A DNA stretch of 9,032 nucleotides, from positions 1 through 9,032 of the forward strand of contig RPQV01000107.1 in the NCBI GenBank assembly GCA_003818595.1, read 5' to 3'. Below the pieces are notes generated by a model, which made no database searches, was not told where the DNA came from, and saw nothing but the letters and a program-made list of their open reading frames with translations. The first letter of the stretch is position 1. Every line of letters begins with the position of its first letter. The stretch comes from Calditrichota bacterium. Lineage in GTDB: Bacteria > Zhuqueibacterota > Zhuqueibacteria > Residuimicrobiales > Krinioviventaceae. Position numbers and translations under genes: made by a program. Shown piece by piece: positions 1-7,057 of this stretch.

Positions 1-923
1 CTTATGGAAATAATTTTAAGAACGGGTCTATCCATCCCTTTAATTGCTGTCGTCAGCATGACGATCAAAAAACCCAGCGCGAGAGCGGCATAAATGATCA
101 GCATGGTATTGTTGATTCTGACCGTTGGTCTGGCCGGTGCTGATTGTTTTGCGACTGGCGTAGAAATGCCCGACATACCGGCTGTTTCCGCAGAAACTCT
201 TTCGATGGCTTGACGGTTCACTTTTTTGGTCAGAATGAGAATCGTGAACAGAAATGAGATCACGGTAATCAGGCTGAAACTCCAGAACACCGCGGTCAAT
301 CCGTTCGGCGGGAAAATGTGGGCAAAAGAGGTGCGCGTAATATTGGCGACGTATCCGGAAATGAAGGCGCCAAGGTTCATTAATGCATAAAGAACGGCGT
401 ATCCCATCGCAGCGGTCTGAGGGTTGGTATAGGATTTGACTCCGGCATAGGCAGCGGGCTGAAATAATCCATATGCTGCCACCATCAGAAGAAGGCCAAT
501 GATCATTATGAAAAACATGGGTGACCCCATCCCCGTCGCAAGCGAGAGCGATCCGGACAGAGAAATAATGAATCGACCGATTGCCATTGCTGCCAAAGAA
601 AGTGCAAGGGATGTGCGCACACCGATTTTGTCGACGATTCCGCCAAGCAATAGCATGGCGAACGTGATGCCGCCGGTCACTCCGCCGTATACCCATCCCG
701 ACTGAGGATCTGAAAGCATGACGTTTTCTGAACAGAATTTTCCCAGAATAGTCAATATACCAAAATAGCTCAAGCCTTCGAGAATATATGGCACATTGAT
801 ACCCCACAGAGCTCGGGGCGCTTTGGCGAAGGCTGCCAAAGTCTGCCCCAGTTCTTTGAAAGCATCGCGTACAATCTGTGAAAAACTTTTGCTTTCTGCT
901 TGGTTTTCACTTTTATTATTCAT
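1..923 (-). CDS. Major facilitator (POT-like) transporter, C-terminal part outside window
   Basis: This frame is open from an ATG at 923 to the window edge (307 codons, no stop), so the C-terminal half is missing. It is a secondary transporter of the inner membrane. Residues 1-40 are a soluble N-terminus. Hydrophobic segments follow, with a typical MFS loop motif GGIVDKIGVR at 94-103 between the second and third helices. A stretch at 154-190 (LFQPAAYAGVKSYT, then GYAVLYALMNLGAFISG) resembles the proton-coupled oligopeptide transporter (POT/PTR2) pattern with its conserved Asn-x-Gly. A Ser/Ala/Pro-rich loop (about 243-268) probably separates the two six-helix halves. The start is set by GAGG nine bases upstream. 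It is divergent from the exonuclease gene. MFS membership is secure; the POT assignment and any peptide substrate are inferred from motif likeness. A longer-looking frame at 40-807 on the same strand is a shadow. Confidence 0.85.
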   Translation of the reverse strand, partial: MNNKSENQAESKSFSQIVRDAFKELGQTLAAFAKAPRALWGINVPYILEGLSYFGILTILGKFCSENVMLSDPQSGWVYGGVTGGITFAMLLLGGIVDKIGVRTSLALSLAAMAIGRFIISLSGSLSLATGMGSPMFFIMIIGLLLMVAAYGLFQPAAYAGVKSYTNPQTAAMGYAVLYALMNLGAFISGYVANITRTSFAHIFPPNGLTAVFWSFSLITVISFLFTILILTKKVNRQAIERVSAETAGMSGISTPVAKQSAPARPTVRINNTMLIIYAALALGFLIVMLTTAIKGMDRPVLKIISI

Positions 924-951
924 GAGTCATTTCCTCGGCTCTAGTCAATTA

Positions 952-979
952 ATCATATACACAAAATACGATAAACCAA
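952..979 (-). promoter_or_regulatory. Candidate promoter of the MFS transporter gene
   Basis: On the minus strand TTGGTT (979-974) and TATGAT (957-952) are separated by 16 bases, and the ATG lies about 30 bases downstream. The -10 box matches the sigma-70 consensus at five of six bases, the -35 box only partly. If the organism uses a different primary sigma consensus, this call fails. Confidence 0.3.
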
Positions 980-1033
980 CGCTGTTTTCAAGGTTTTTCG
1001 CTGTATTCGAATGGATTAAGCGACAAATTTACA

Positions 1034-1062
1034 TTGCACATTGACAACAAATTTTTTATACT
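1034..1062 (+). promoter_or_regulatory. Candidate promoter of the exonuclease gene
   Basis: TTGCAC (1034-1039) and TATACT (1057-1062) are 17 bases apart, and the chosen ATG is 30 bases further on. A perfect TTGACA at 1041-1046 sits between them, but only 10 bases from the -10 box, so it cannot pair with it in the usual way. The -10 match is good; the -35 match is poor. Confidence 0.3.
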
Positions 1063-1091
1063 ACAACCCTGTAACGACCAGGAGAATATAT

Positions 1092-1943
1092 ATGGGGCGT
1101 ATTGAACAACAAAGCTTTAATTTTGAAGAAAATGAAAGTCGGGACATTCTGCGTCGCCTCGAATTGAAACGCCCTTTGGTGTTTTTTGATTTGGAGACAA
1201 CCGGGCTTGATTTTAGCCGCGATCGCATTGTGCAATTTGCTTTTTTGAGGATCAATCCGGATCGTAGTCAGGATGAATGGACAGCCTTGGTGAATCCTGG
1301 GATGGCTATTCCGGCGGATGCGGTCCAAGTACATCAGATTACGGATGCGATGGTTGCGGATAAGCCCTTATTCAAGGAATATGCCCCTCAAATATTCAAT
1401 TTTATCAACCACTGTGATCTCTGCGGATTCAATATTATAAATTTTGATGTCCCTTTTCTTCAAGTTGAGATGGAGAGGAATGGATATTCTATATCAATTC
1501 AGTCTATTAGGATATTGGACGCCCAAGTAATCTATCATAAAAATGAGCCGCGTAACCTTGCGGCGGCGTTTCGGTTTTATTGTCATGGTGAACATACACA
1601 GGCTCATGACGCTATGGCTGATGTTCGCGCTACGCTTGCTGTTCTAAATGCCCAACTTGAAAGGTATACTGATATCCCTTCTGAAATGGACGGATTACAC
1701 GCTTATTGCAATCAACGTGATAATCGATTTGTGACTGTCGATCGAAAATTTATGTGGAAAAATGATGAGGCTGTACTTTCATTCGGCAAACATCGGGGCA
1801 AAAGTGTTCAATGGCTGGTCGAGAATGAAAAAGACTATCTCCTGTGGATGAAAAATGGGGATTTCAGTGATGAAACCAAAAAGCTGATTGAGCAGGCGTT
1901 TCTGGGAATCTTCCCGCAAAAAAAGAGCGAAAATGAATCCTAA
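1092..1943 (+). CDS. DEDDh 3'-5' exonuclease (DnaQ/epsilon-like) with ExoX-type C-terminal domain
   Basis: The product (283 residues) is a cytoplasmic DnaQ-superfamily exonuclease. All three catalytic blocks are visible: Exo I FFDLETTGLD with D33 and E35, Exo II CGFNIINFDVPFL with D119, and Exo III AHDAMADVRA with H172 and D177, the DEDDh arrangement. After a linker (about 190-225) comes a small second domain, FGKHRGKSVQWL at 231-242 followed by DYLLWMKNGDF. This resembles the C-terminal domain found after the nuclease in exodeoxyribonuclease X-like proteins. The ATG at 1092 is preferred because AGGAG lies seven bases before it and the Exo I block then falls at the usual distance. An in-frame TTG at 1041 would add 17 residues but lies in the candidate promoter region. 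There is no polymerase domain, so a repair or processing role is likelier than replicative proofreading. The exact substrate cannot be read from the sequence. Confidence 0.9.
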   Translation: MGRIEQQSFNFEENESRDILRRLELKRPLVFFDLETTGLDFSRDRIVQFAFLRINPDRSQDEWTALVNPGMAIPADAVQVHQITDAMVADKPLFKEYAPQIFNFINHCDLCGFNIINFDVPFLQVEMERNGYSISIQSIRILDAQVIYHKNEPRNLAAAFRFYCHGEHTQAHDAMADVRATLAVLNAQLERYTDIPSEMDGLHAYCNQRDNRFVTVDRKFMWKNDEAVLSFGKHRGKSVQWLVENEKDYLLWMKNGDFSDETKKLIEQAFLGIFPQKKSENES

Positions 1944-2074
1944 ACCGAATGATGGAACCCTGATTTTTATTGATCGTTTTATATTCTTACGGAATATCAA
2001 AGTATTAATCTAGGTTATATAACTCCTGAGCAAAATCAGGGGAAAATAATGAAACCATAAAACAGGAGATAAAT

Positions 2075-2425
2075 ATGAAGCTGTTATCCTTTTCGTTGAT
2101 CGTGTTGCTGATGATTTCAGTGGTTGCGGTTGCCGGTGAGAAAAAAGCCGAGATGAAAGTGGACGGTATGACTTGTAATGGCTGCGTCAGCAAAGTTAAA
2201 AGCAGTCTGGAAAAAGTTGACGGAGTTAAATCGGTTGAAGTCTCTCTGGAAAACAGCATGGCAGTCGTGGTTTTTGACGATACCAAAACCAATGAGAGTA
2301 CTTTGAAAAACGCAGTGAATCAAAGCGGATATAAAGCAGCAGATGTCAAGGCTGCTGATGGGAAAAAAGCCGGTTGTTGCCCTGCAGCCTCTGCCGGGTG
2401 CTGCGGAGATTCCAAAGCGAAATAA
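2075..2425 (+). CDS. Exported heavy-metal-associated (HMA, MerP-like) protein with cysteine-pair tail
   Basis: The 116-residue product starts with a Lys plus hydrophobic signal peptide (1-20, probable cleavage near AVAG). It then has one complete HMA fold (about 25-92) with the metal-binding loop GMTCNGC (C34, C37). The order is that of periplasmic MerP and of copper chaperones: beta strand, metal loop, helix, then the VDGVKSVEVSLE strand. The C-terminus adds Lys/Ala-rich sequence and two vicinal cysteine pairs (C101-C102, C109-C110) outside the HMA domain. AGGAG six bases upstream fixes the start. The 131-base spacer from the exonuclease suggests its own transcript, and a strong terminator follows. 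No metal ATPase, mercuric reductase or metal regulator is nearby, so the metal (copper, mercury or other) is undetermined. A soft-metal-binding role in the periplasm is likely from the family. Confidence 0.88.
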   Translation: MKLLSFSLIVLLMISVVAVAGEKKAEMKVDGMTCNGCVSKVKSSLEKVDGVKSVEVSLENSMAVVVFDDTKTNESTLKNAVNQSGYKAADVKAADGKKAGCCPAASAGCCGDSKAK

Positions 2426-2450
2426 AATAATAGCTTGAATAAACGATATG

Positions 2451-2475
2451 GGCGGGAGAAATCCCGCCTTTATTA
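2451..2475 (+). terminator. Rho-independent terminator after the HMA gene
   Basis: A perfect 7-bp GC-rich stem (GGCGGGA 2451-2457 with TCCCGCC 2462-2468) closes a GAAA tetraloop and is followed by a T-rich stretch. It sits 25 bases after the HMA stop codon. It also lies just past the stop of the convergent membrane-protein gene, so it may act on both strands. The T run is weak in the minus direction. Confidence 0.72.
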
Positions 2476-3096
2476 TTCCTTGTTTACACCGACGAGATCT
2501 TCATAAGCAACTGCAATGGCTACAAAACTCAGAGGGATAGAGGCTAACAAGCCGACGACACACAATAAGACTCCAATCAAATTGACGATAAACAATAAAA
2601 AGATAAAAATAGACAATTCAAAAACATGTCCCGATATACTTTTTCGGCTCGCTTCCATCGCTTCCCAAAAATCAAGCTTTTTATCTGCAATAAAAGGGGC
2701 GACGAATAGATAGAGTGCAGCAACTACTATTCCCGGGATAATGCAAAAGATGGTTCCCAATCCGACAAAAAATCCAACCAAAATATTGGACAAAACGGCT
2801 GCGAGAAAGTAGTCAAATCCACGAGCAATATCACCGATTTTCAGAGGAATACCCTTCATCTTATTAAATATGATGATAAAAAAGCCGACGGATAACGGTC
2901 CAACAACCAGAAATGCGCCGACCACGGTCGATGAAGCAACCGCAATCATGGCGCAATAAATTAATCCCAAGATTACAAAATTAGAAAAATCAGCAGAGAC
3001 GATTTCCCATGCTCTGCTGAACCAGCTGCCGATATTGACCGTTCCTTGGCTGACTGGACTACTGTTCGTTGCGGTCGGATTGATTGATTCCGGCAT
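2473..3096 (-). CDS. Integral membrane protein, DUF975-like
   Basis: The 207-residue protein has a polar N-terminus (1-35) and then three long hydrophobic blocks at about 41-77, 96-136 and 158-197, together room for five or six membrane helices. The segment PGIVVAALYLFVAPFIADKK followed by FWEAMEASRKSISGH (121-157) is typical of DUF975 and the related membrane domain of glycerophosphodiester phosphodiesterases: a proline-glycine turn, a helix, then an amphipathic stretch with conserved Glu, Ala and Ser. No enzymatic domain is present. GGAGGT six bases before the ATG gives a strong start. It is the last gene of the minus-strand envelope cluster, 60 bases after the toastrack gene. Function is not known; an inner-membrane partner for the exported upstream products is an inference from position only. 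Confidence 0.8.
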   Translation of the reverse strand: MPESINPTATNSSPVSQGTVNIGSWFSRAWEIVSADFSNFVILGLIYCAMIAVASSTVVGAFLVVGPLSVGFFIIIFNKMKGIPLKIGDIARGFDYFLAAVLSNILVGFFVGLGTIFCIIPGIVVAALYLFVAPFIADKKLDFWEAMEASRKSISGHVFELSIFIFLLFIVNLIGVLLCVVGLLASIPLSFVAIAVAYEDLVGVNKE

Positions 3097-3156
3097 TGCA
3101 TTACCTCCATGCTTAATGCTTGAATGATGCTAAAAGGATACCCTTCATTTATCTTT

Positions 3157-3984
3157 TCATTCAATTTTAACCTTCAACTCTCCGATGCCGGATGAAATCA
3201 TGAGATAGAGTTGCTCTTCACTATCCTCATAATTTTGGGAGTAATAAAAGTCGCCGCGGCGCGTGAACCACTCCGGATAATCCATTTCGGAGAGGAATAA
3301 AAAATGAGATACGCGCAATTTTGATCCGACCTTCTCAGGGATAATCAATGTCGTTTCACCGATATCAAGGTCGATTCGCGCCACGCATTTATTCATCACT
3401 GAACCCCTAAAATCGACGGTCATTTCACCAATTCCGCCGTCAATTTCTCCCTCTTCGAAGCGGGCGTTGCCCAGATTACGAATGGTCATTTCACCAATTT
3501 TTACATTGACATCAAAAGTACTCATGACGGTTCGATTCGGTTCCTCAAAGTCAATTTCTGTTTCCCCTGCCCAATGACGCATTCGAAAGTCGGTTATGGT
3601 TAATCCTCCAAGATCAAATTGAGTTTCTCCGGCTTTAATATGGGATGACAGGGATATTTTCGGTTTAAAGGGAAGTTCCACGATCAAATTAGGAGCATCG
3701 TTTTCATCCATGTCCCACTTTTCATAATCGATCGAAATATCGAGTTGACCGCGTTTTTCATTGTAACGCAAGTCGACGCTGCATTTGTCCTCGGGATAAT
3801 GCAGTGATACACGACATTCCTGCGCATCGTTGCTGCTCAGCACTTGGACTTTGCCGCCATCAACAGCCAAATCAACCGAGAACGATTCGCCCTCAATCTT
3901 TAATGTCTCTTCCTGAGTTTTTGTCCTGGCAAAAGATATCGTTGTCAAGAACATGATCAGTATCACAATCGAAAAAGGTTTCAT
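3157..3984 (-). CDS. Exported LiaF/toastrack-like beta-repeat protein
   Basis: The 275-residue product has a signal peptide (1-19, MKPFSIVILI to ISFA) and no other membrane segment, so it should be periplasmic or surface-located. The body is almost entirely short beta strands. From residue 119 a Gly-Glu motif recurs: 119-120, 140-141, 164-165, 186-187, 209-210 and 268-269. The first five are 21-24 residues apart, as in a right-handed beta-solenoid. The segment IDLDIGETTLIIPEKVG (204-220) closely resembles the C-terminal domain of LiaF and the DUF4097/toastrack adhesin-like families. The start at 3984 is chosen because it opens the signal peptide and has GGAG five bases upstream. An upstream ATG at 4062 would add 26 polar residues and run through the hairpin. 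LiaF-type proteins sense envelope stress in Firmicutes, but no two-component system is nearby, so that role is not claimed. It is the second gene of the cluster. Confidence 0.82.
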   Translation of the reverse strand: MKPFSIVILIMFLTTISFARTKTQEETLKIEGESFSVDLAVDGGKVQVLSSNDAQECRVSLHYPEDKCSVDLRYNEKRGQLDISIDYEKWDMDENDAPNLIVELPFKPKISLSSHIKAGETQFDLGGLTITDFRMRHWAGETEIDFEEPNRTVMSTFDVNVKIGEMTIRNLGNARFEEGEIDGGIGEMTVDFRGSVMNKCVARIDLDIGETTLIIPEKVGSKLRVSHFLFLSEMDYPEWFTRRGDFYYSQNYEDSEEQLYLMISSGIGELKVKIE

Positions 3985-4025
3985 AAATGCTCCGGGTCTT
4001 ATTTTCTGAGCGTATTGTTCATGAA

Positions 4026-4056
4026 AACAGGAGAGAGGCCCCTCCTCTCTCCTGTT
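4026..4056 (-). terminator. Intercistronic hairpin (terminator or processing element)
   Basis: A perfect 13-bp stem (4026-4038 with 4044-4056) closes a five-base loop in the 88-base gap between the barrel gene and the toastrack gene. On the minus strand only a short T run follows the stem. It could therefore be a partial terminator that lowers expression of the downstream genes, or an RNA-stability element protecting the upstream transcript. The inverted repeat is certain; the role is inferred. Confidence 0.6.
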
Positions 4057-4072
4057 GTTCACATCTTATTAC

Positions 4073-5752
4073 TTAAAACGGTTGGCAGAGCCGAAAAGTT
4101 ACAACAAAGTTATTGCCGCCGATATCGGTACGTCGAGCAAAATCGATACGAAAATCACCATCCGGGCTCGCCAACGCTATACCAACGTCAGTCTTGAGCA
4201 TCGACCAGGTTAAATCGTCAAAGCCGAAATCGGGGTCGACATTGTTCCGTTCCTCCTGGATTTCAGCCGCAATAGGCCAGGAATTTGCCAATTCCTCGGC
4301 ATCCTCATTGGCGAACCATGCCAGACCAGAGTCGACAAATAGGATGACATCAAGACCAAAAGGATTTCCATCTCCGGCGCGCAAATGATATTCCACATTC
4401 CCCAGGACCAGACGATCGCCGGTGAACTCCTTGAAGCGATAGGCGCGCAGCGTCGAAATTCCGCCTAAATCATACCAATAAACAGGCGGCAAAATTCCCG
4501 TCGAAGTCGCTCCGCGAAGACGGAAAGAGAGATGTTCATCCCAATTTAAAGGGATATAATGAGCAATATCGAGAATAAACCGCTCAAATTGCATTGGATT
4601 ATCGAACTCCTTGCCGGCGTATTCAGCAAACGCATTGATATACCATCCATTTGTCGGATTGCGTCGGCTGTTGCGGCTGTCGATTGTAAATGTGCCAAAT
4701 ACGCTCCTGAATATCAGCGGTTCATCGAATCCGTAGGCAGCAACATATCCTGCGGGCAGTGCGAGAGGATTCATACGGAACGCCTTTTCTTTGCCGAATA
4801 ATGACCAATTGGCCTTTTGCTCCAAATTGGTGAGATCATCCTTGCGGTACGCGACTGTTAATTTGGTGTGCTTGTTCAGATTTTGACTTGCCCATAAGCT
4901 GAATCCAATGCGGCGATAATAATCGCGAAAATCCTCTTTGATAAAAAAAGCAGCCAAAGCATTTTCGTGATTGCAGATGATCCACTTATCTTCCGTATCC
5001 GTTTGATCGTGTATCTCGCCCCCAATGGCAAAACGAAAATTATCTCCGGTCCATCGCTCCATACCGATTTGATATTGCCAGCGCTTCGAAATGAAGGAAT
5101 AACCGCCTTTGCCGATCAGGGCAAAATGATGATGACGATTCGCCCACCACTCCGGTCTAGGGAATTGAGCGCCTAAAGTGAGCCCATCAACACGATTATA
5201 ATCAAACAGAGCAATTTCACCATCCTCGTCAAGCCAATGATCGTTATTTTCATGCCAAGTTGACTCTCTGGAACGATCTTGCCAGACATCTTCATCGGAT
5301 TCTATATCATCCTCATCCATGGGGATTTGGGTGACCACTACATCTCCAGCCAATCGCGCATCGTCGTGGGTTGTTATTTTTCCGTTGACGCTGACGATGT
5401 CTCCATCGATTTCAGCAGAGGAACGAATATCAATATCGCCGAACACGGCCAAAACAGTGCCCTTGATCTGACCGTACACTACGAGCGTGCCTTTTACCAT
5501 TACCACATCGCCATCGATATATTCGTCACCTTCGATTTCTGCATCACCTCTGAATCGATGAGTCTCAGCATCATCAAGCAAATACTTTTTCTCCATTTTT
5601 TTGACAATCGATTTTTCTTTTGGCGATAAATCATCATAAAATCCATTTTCAGCTGCCTGGCTCTGATTTACCAACAAAAGAGTCAGTAAAATAAAAGCTG
5701 CGAGAAAAATCCACAGCCAAACCAGGGTCCGATTTATTTTTGTGATTTCCAT
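4073..5752 (-). CDS. Bactofilin-like beta-helix fused to Omp85/BamA-like outer-membrane barrel
   Basis: The 559-residue product has a hydrophobic export signal at 11-34 with a long polar N-region. A short Lys/Glu-rich helix (43-58) follows. Then comes a polymer-forming, bactofilin-like stretch at about 66-140, with repeats such as GDAEIEGD, IDGDVVMVKG, VYGQIKGTV, FGDIDIR and IDGDIVSVNGKI. An acidic linker (145-180, rich in Asp/Glu) leads to a barrel domain starting at FDYNRVDGLTLG (183-194). The barrel shows alternating aromatic strands and the Omp85-type motif GGISTLRAYRF (430-440), here LRAY where VRGY/LRGY is common. It ends LCQPF, with the terminal Phe expected of an outer-membrane protein recognised by BAM. 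No POTRA repeats are visible; the beta-helix takes their place on the periplasmic side. GAGG five bases before the ATG supports the start. It heads the three-gene cluster. Outer-membrane location is well supported; insertion, secretion or purely structural function is open. Confidence 0.85.
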   Translation of the reverse strand: MEITKINRTLVWLWIFLAAFILLTLLLVNQSQAAENGFYDDLSPKEKSIVKKMEKKYLLDDAETHRFRGDAEIEGDEYIDGDVVMVKGTLVVYGQIKGTVLAVFGDIDIRSSAEIDGDIVSVNGKITTHDDARLAGDVVVTQIPMDEDDIESDEDVWQDRSRESTWHENNDHWLDEDGEIALFDYNRVDGLTLGAQFPRPEWWANRHHHFALIGKGGYSFISKRWQYQIGMERWTGDNFRFAIGGEIHDQTDTEDKWIICNHENALAAFFIKEDFRDYYRRIGFSLWASQNLNKHTKLTVAYRKDDLTNLEQKANWSLFGKEKAFRMNPLALPAGYVAAYGFDEPLIFRSVFGTFTIDSRNSRRNPTNGWYINAFAEYAGKEFDNPMQFERFILDIAHYIPLNWDEHLSFRLRGATSTGILPPVYWYDLGGISTLRAYRFKEFTGDRLVLGNVEYHLRAGDGNPFGLDVILFVDSGLAWFANEDAEELANSWPIAAEIQEERNNVDPDFGFDDLTWSMLKTDVGIALASPDGDFRIDFARRTDIGGNNFVVTFRLCQPF

Positions 5753-5965
5753 GATTGCCTCGTACTTTTAGATCATCCTTTTACCCTCGTAACGCAATTG
5801 GTATGCCATCATCACGCTCCGATCGAATGAAAGTTGACAGAGATATATTTAATTGTAAATATTGATTTTATATGAGTGAAATAATTAGGCATAAAGATGA
5901 GGATATTGCCTTGAGGAGAAGTTGTAGGAGAAATACATGTGTAAAAAACCAACAGTGAAGCAATT

Positions 5966-6922
5966 TTACACGTTGCTGCTCTTGAGGATATGTATGATCT
6001 CCTTCATGTCAGTGGGAAGCGGGGATTCAAAAATCATCAATTCTCGAGTGGCGGGATGGGTAAAAGCCAGCACTCGTGCATGCAGCATTTGGCGCTTGTA
6101 TTTTTTAAACAATCGATTGACCAATTGAGCTTGTGCCGGGTTCAAGTGATCGAGTTGCTTGCCTCGCCCGGCATAGAGGGCATCAAAGAAAACCGGATGA
6201 TTTATACTCATCATATGAACTCTGATCTGATGGGTTCTTCCAGTTTCCAGGTTCAGTTTTAAATAGCTGGCAAACGATGTTTCATCAAGCACCTGATAAT
6301 GAGTGACCGCATGTTTCCCTGCGGCATCGATGTGCATTCGAGTTCGATCTTTGGGGTGCCGGGCAAGAGGCGCATCCACGGTGCCCGCTTTATGTTTTAA
6401 ATGACCCCAAACAATCGCACGATATTCTCGTTCCATTTTATGCGCGGAGAGCTGTCTGGACAAGTTTACGTGAGTGACGTCATCTTTGGCAACTACGATC
6501 AGACCTGAAGTCTCTTTGTCCAGCCGATGTACCAATCCCGGTCGCGAACCCCCTCCTACTTGGGACAAAGATGTGCAATGAGCGAGCAGGGCGTTCACCA
6601 AAGTTCCCTTCATATTTCCATAGGCCGGATGCACAACAAGGCCGGCAGGCTTGTCGAGGACCATTAAGAACTGATCCTCATAAACAATATCAAGAGGAAT
6701 ATTTTCCGGCTCAATGTCAGTTTTTTCAGGAAAGGGGAAATGAATGACAATTTTTTGTTGGGGACGTATTAAAAAGCCTGCTTTGGTCGTTATTCCATCG
6801 ATGGTCACTCTTTCGTCATCGATCAGCCGTTTTAGTTTTGCCCGAGTCACGGCGGGAAGCTGTGCTGCTAAAAACTTGTCGAGACGTTCCTTCTTTTTAT
6901 CAGAAGGGACTACGATTTCCAT
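5966..6922 (-). CDS. rluD: 23S rRNA pseudouridine synthase, RluD/RluA family
   Basis: The 318-residue protein isomerises uridine to pseudouridine in 23S rRNA. RluD of E. coli modifies helix 69 (1911/1915/1917). An S4 RNA-binding domain comes first (RLDKFLAAQLPAVTRAKLKRLI, about residues 14-35 and on). The catalytic domain carries VLDKPAGLVVHP, then the signature HRLDKETSGL with the catalytic Asp, then ETGRTHQIRVH and the late motif RQMLHARVL. The length is normal for RluD (about 320). I start it at ATG 6922, which has a GGAAG eight bases before it. An in-frame GTG at 6937 would add five residues but has GAGG only one base away. A 213-base gap separates it from the envelope cluster downstream, so co-transcription is uncertain. 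RluD versus another large-subunit RluA-family member (RluC) is decided only by the overall motif pattern. Confidence 0.93.
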   Translation of the reverse strand: MEIVVPSDKKKERLDKFLAAQLPAVTRAKLKRLIDDERVTIDGITTKAGFLIRPQQKIVIHFPFPEKTDIEPENIPLDIVYEDQFLMVLDKPAGLVVHPAYGNMKGTLVNALLAHCTSLSQVGGGSRPGLVHRLDKETSGLIVVAKDDVTHVNLSRQLSAHKMEREYRAIVWGHLKHKAGTVDAPLARHPKDRTRMHIDAAGKHAVTHYQVLDETSFASYLKLNLETGRTHQIRVHMMSINHPVFFDALYAGRGKQLDHLNPAQAQLVNRLFKKYKRQMLHARVLAFTHPATRELMIFESPLPTDMKEIIHILKSSNV

Positions 6923-6985
6923 TACTTTTTCTTCCACGCCTCGGCCTTGATCTTTTTCAATTAGAATATTCCAATCAACTTTGAC

Positions 6986-7014
6986 TTGACTTTACAACCA
7001 TAAACTGCTAATTT
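6986..7014 (+). promoter_or_regulatory. Candidate promoter of the TIM-barrel gene
   Basis: TTGACT at 6986-6991 is the second copy of a tandem TTGAC pair starting at 6981. It lies 17 bases before TAATTT (7009-7014), and the gene starts about 45 bases on. The -35 box is good and the -10 box poor, so this is only a candidate. Confidence 0.25.
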
Positions 7015-7057
7015 GACACGAATAGGCGGTTAACAACATTGATGGAGAAATGACGTG

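Noticed and set aside
40..807. 255-codon minus-strand frame
   Set aside because: It is rich in Arg, His, Ser and Cys with no recognisable domain. The frame two bases away encodes a clear MFS transporter with a ribosome-binding site.
796..1044. 82-codon plus-strand frame across the divergent intergenic region
   Set aside because: It overlaps the transporter start in antisense, has no convincing ribosome-binding site and runs over candidate promoters.
1041..1091. TTG start for the exonuclease giving 17 extra residues
   Set aside because: No ribosome-binding site at proper spacing, while ATG 1092 has AGGAG seven bases upstream.
2025..2040. Small inverted repeat CCTGA/TCAGG before the HMA gene
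   Set aside because: Five base pairs with a six-base loop and no T run is within chance expectation; too weak for a terminator or operator call.
4559..5629. Several plus-strand frames of 69-116 codons inside the barrel gene
   Set aside because: They are antisense shadows of a long, domain-supported frame; none has a recognisable domain.
5939..5971. Inverted repeat GTGTAAAA/TTTTACAC at the end of rluD as a terminator
   Set aside because: The stem is AT-rich with a 17-base loop and includes the stop codon; stability would be low, though a run of T follows on the minus strand.
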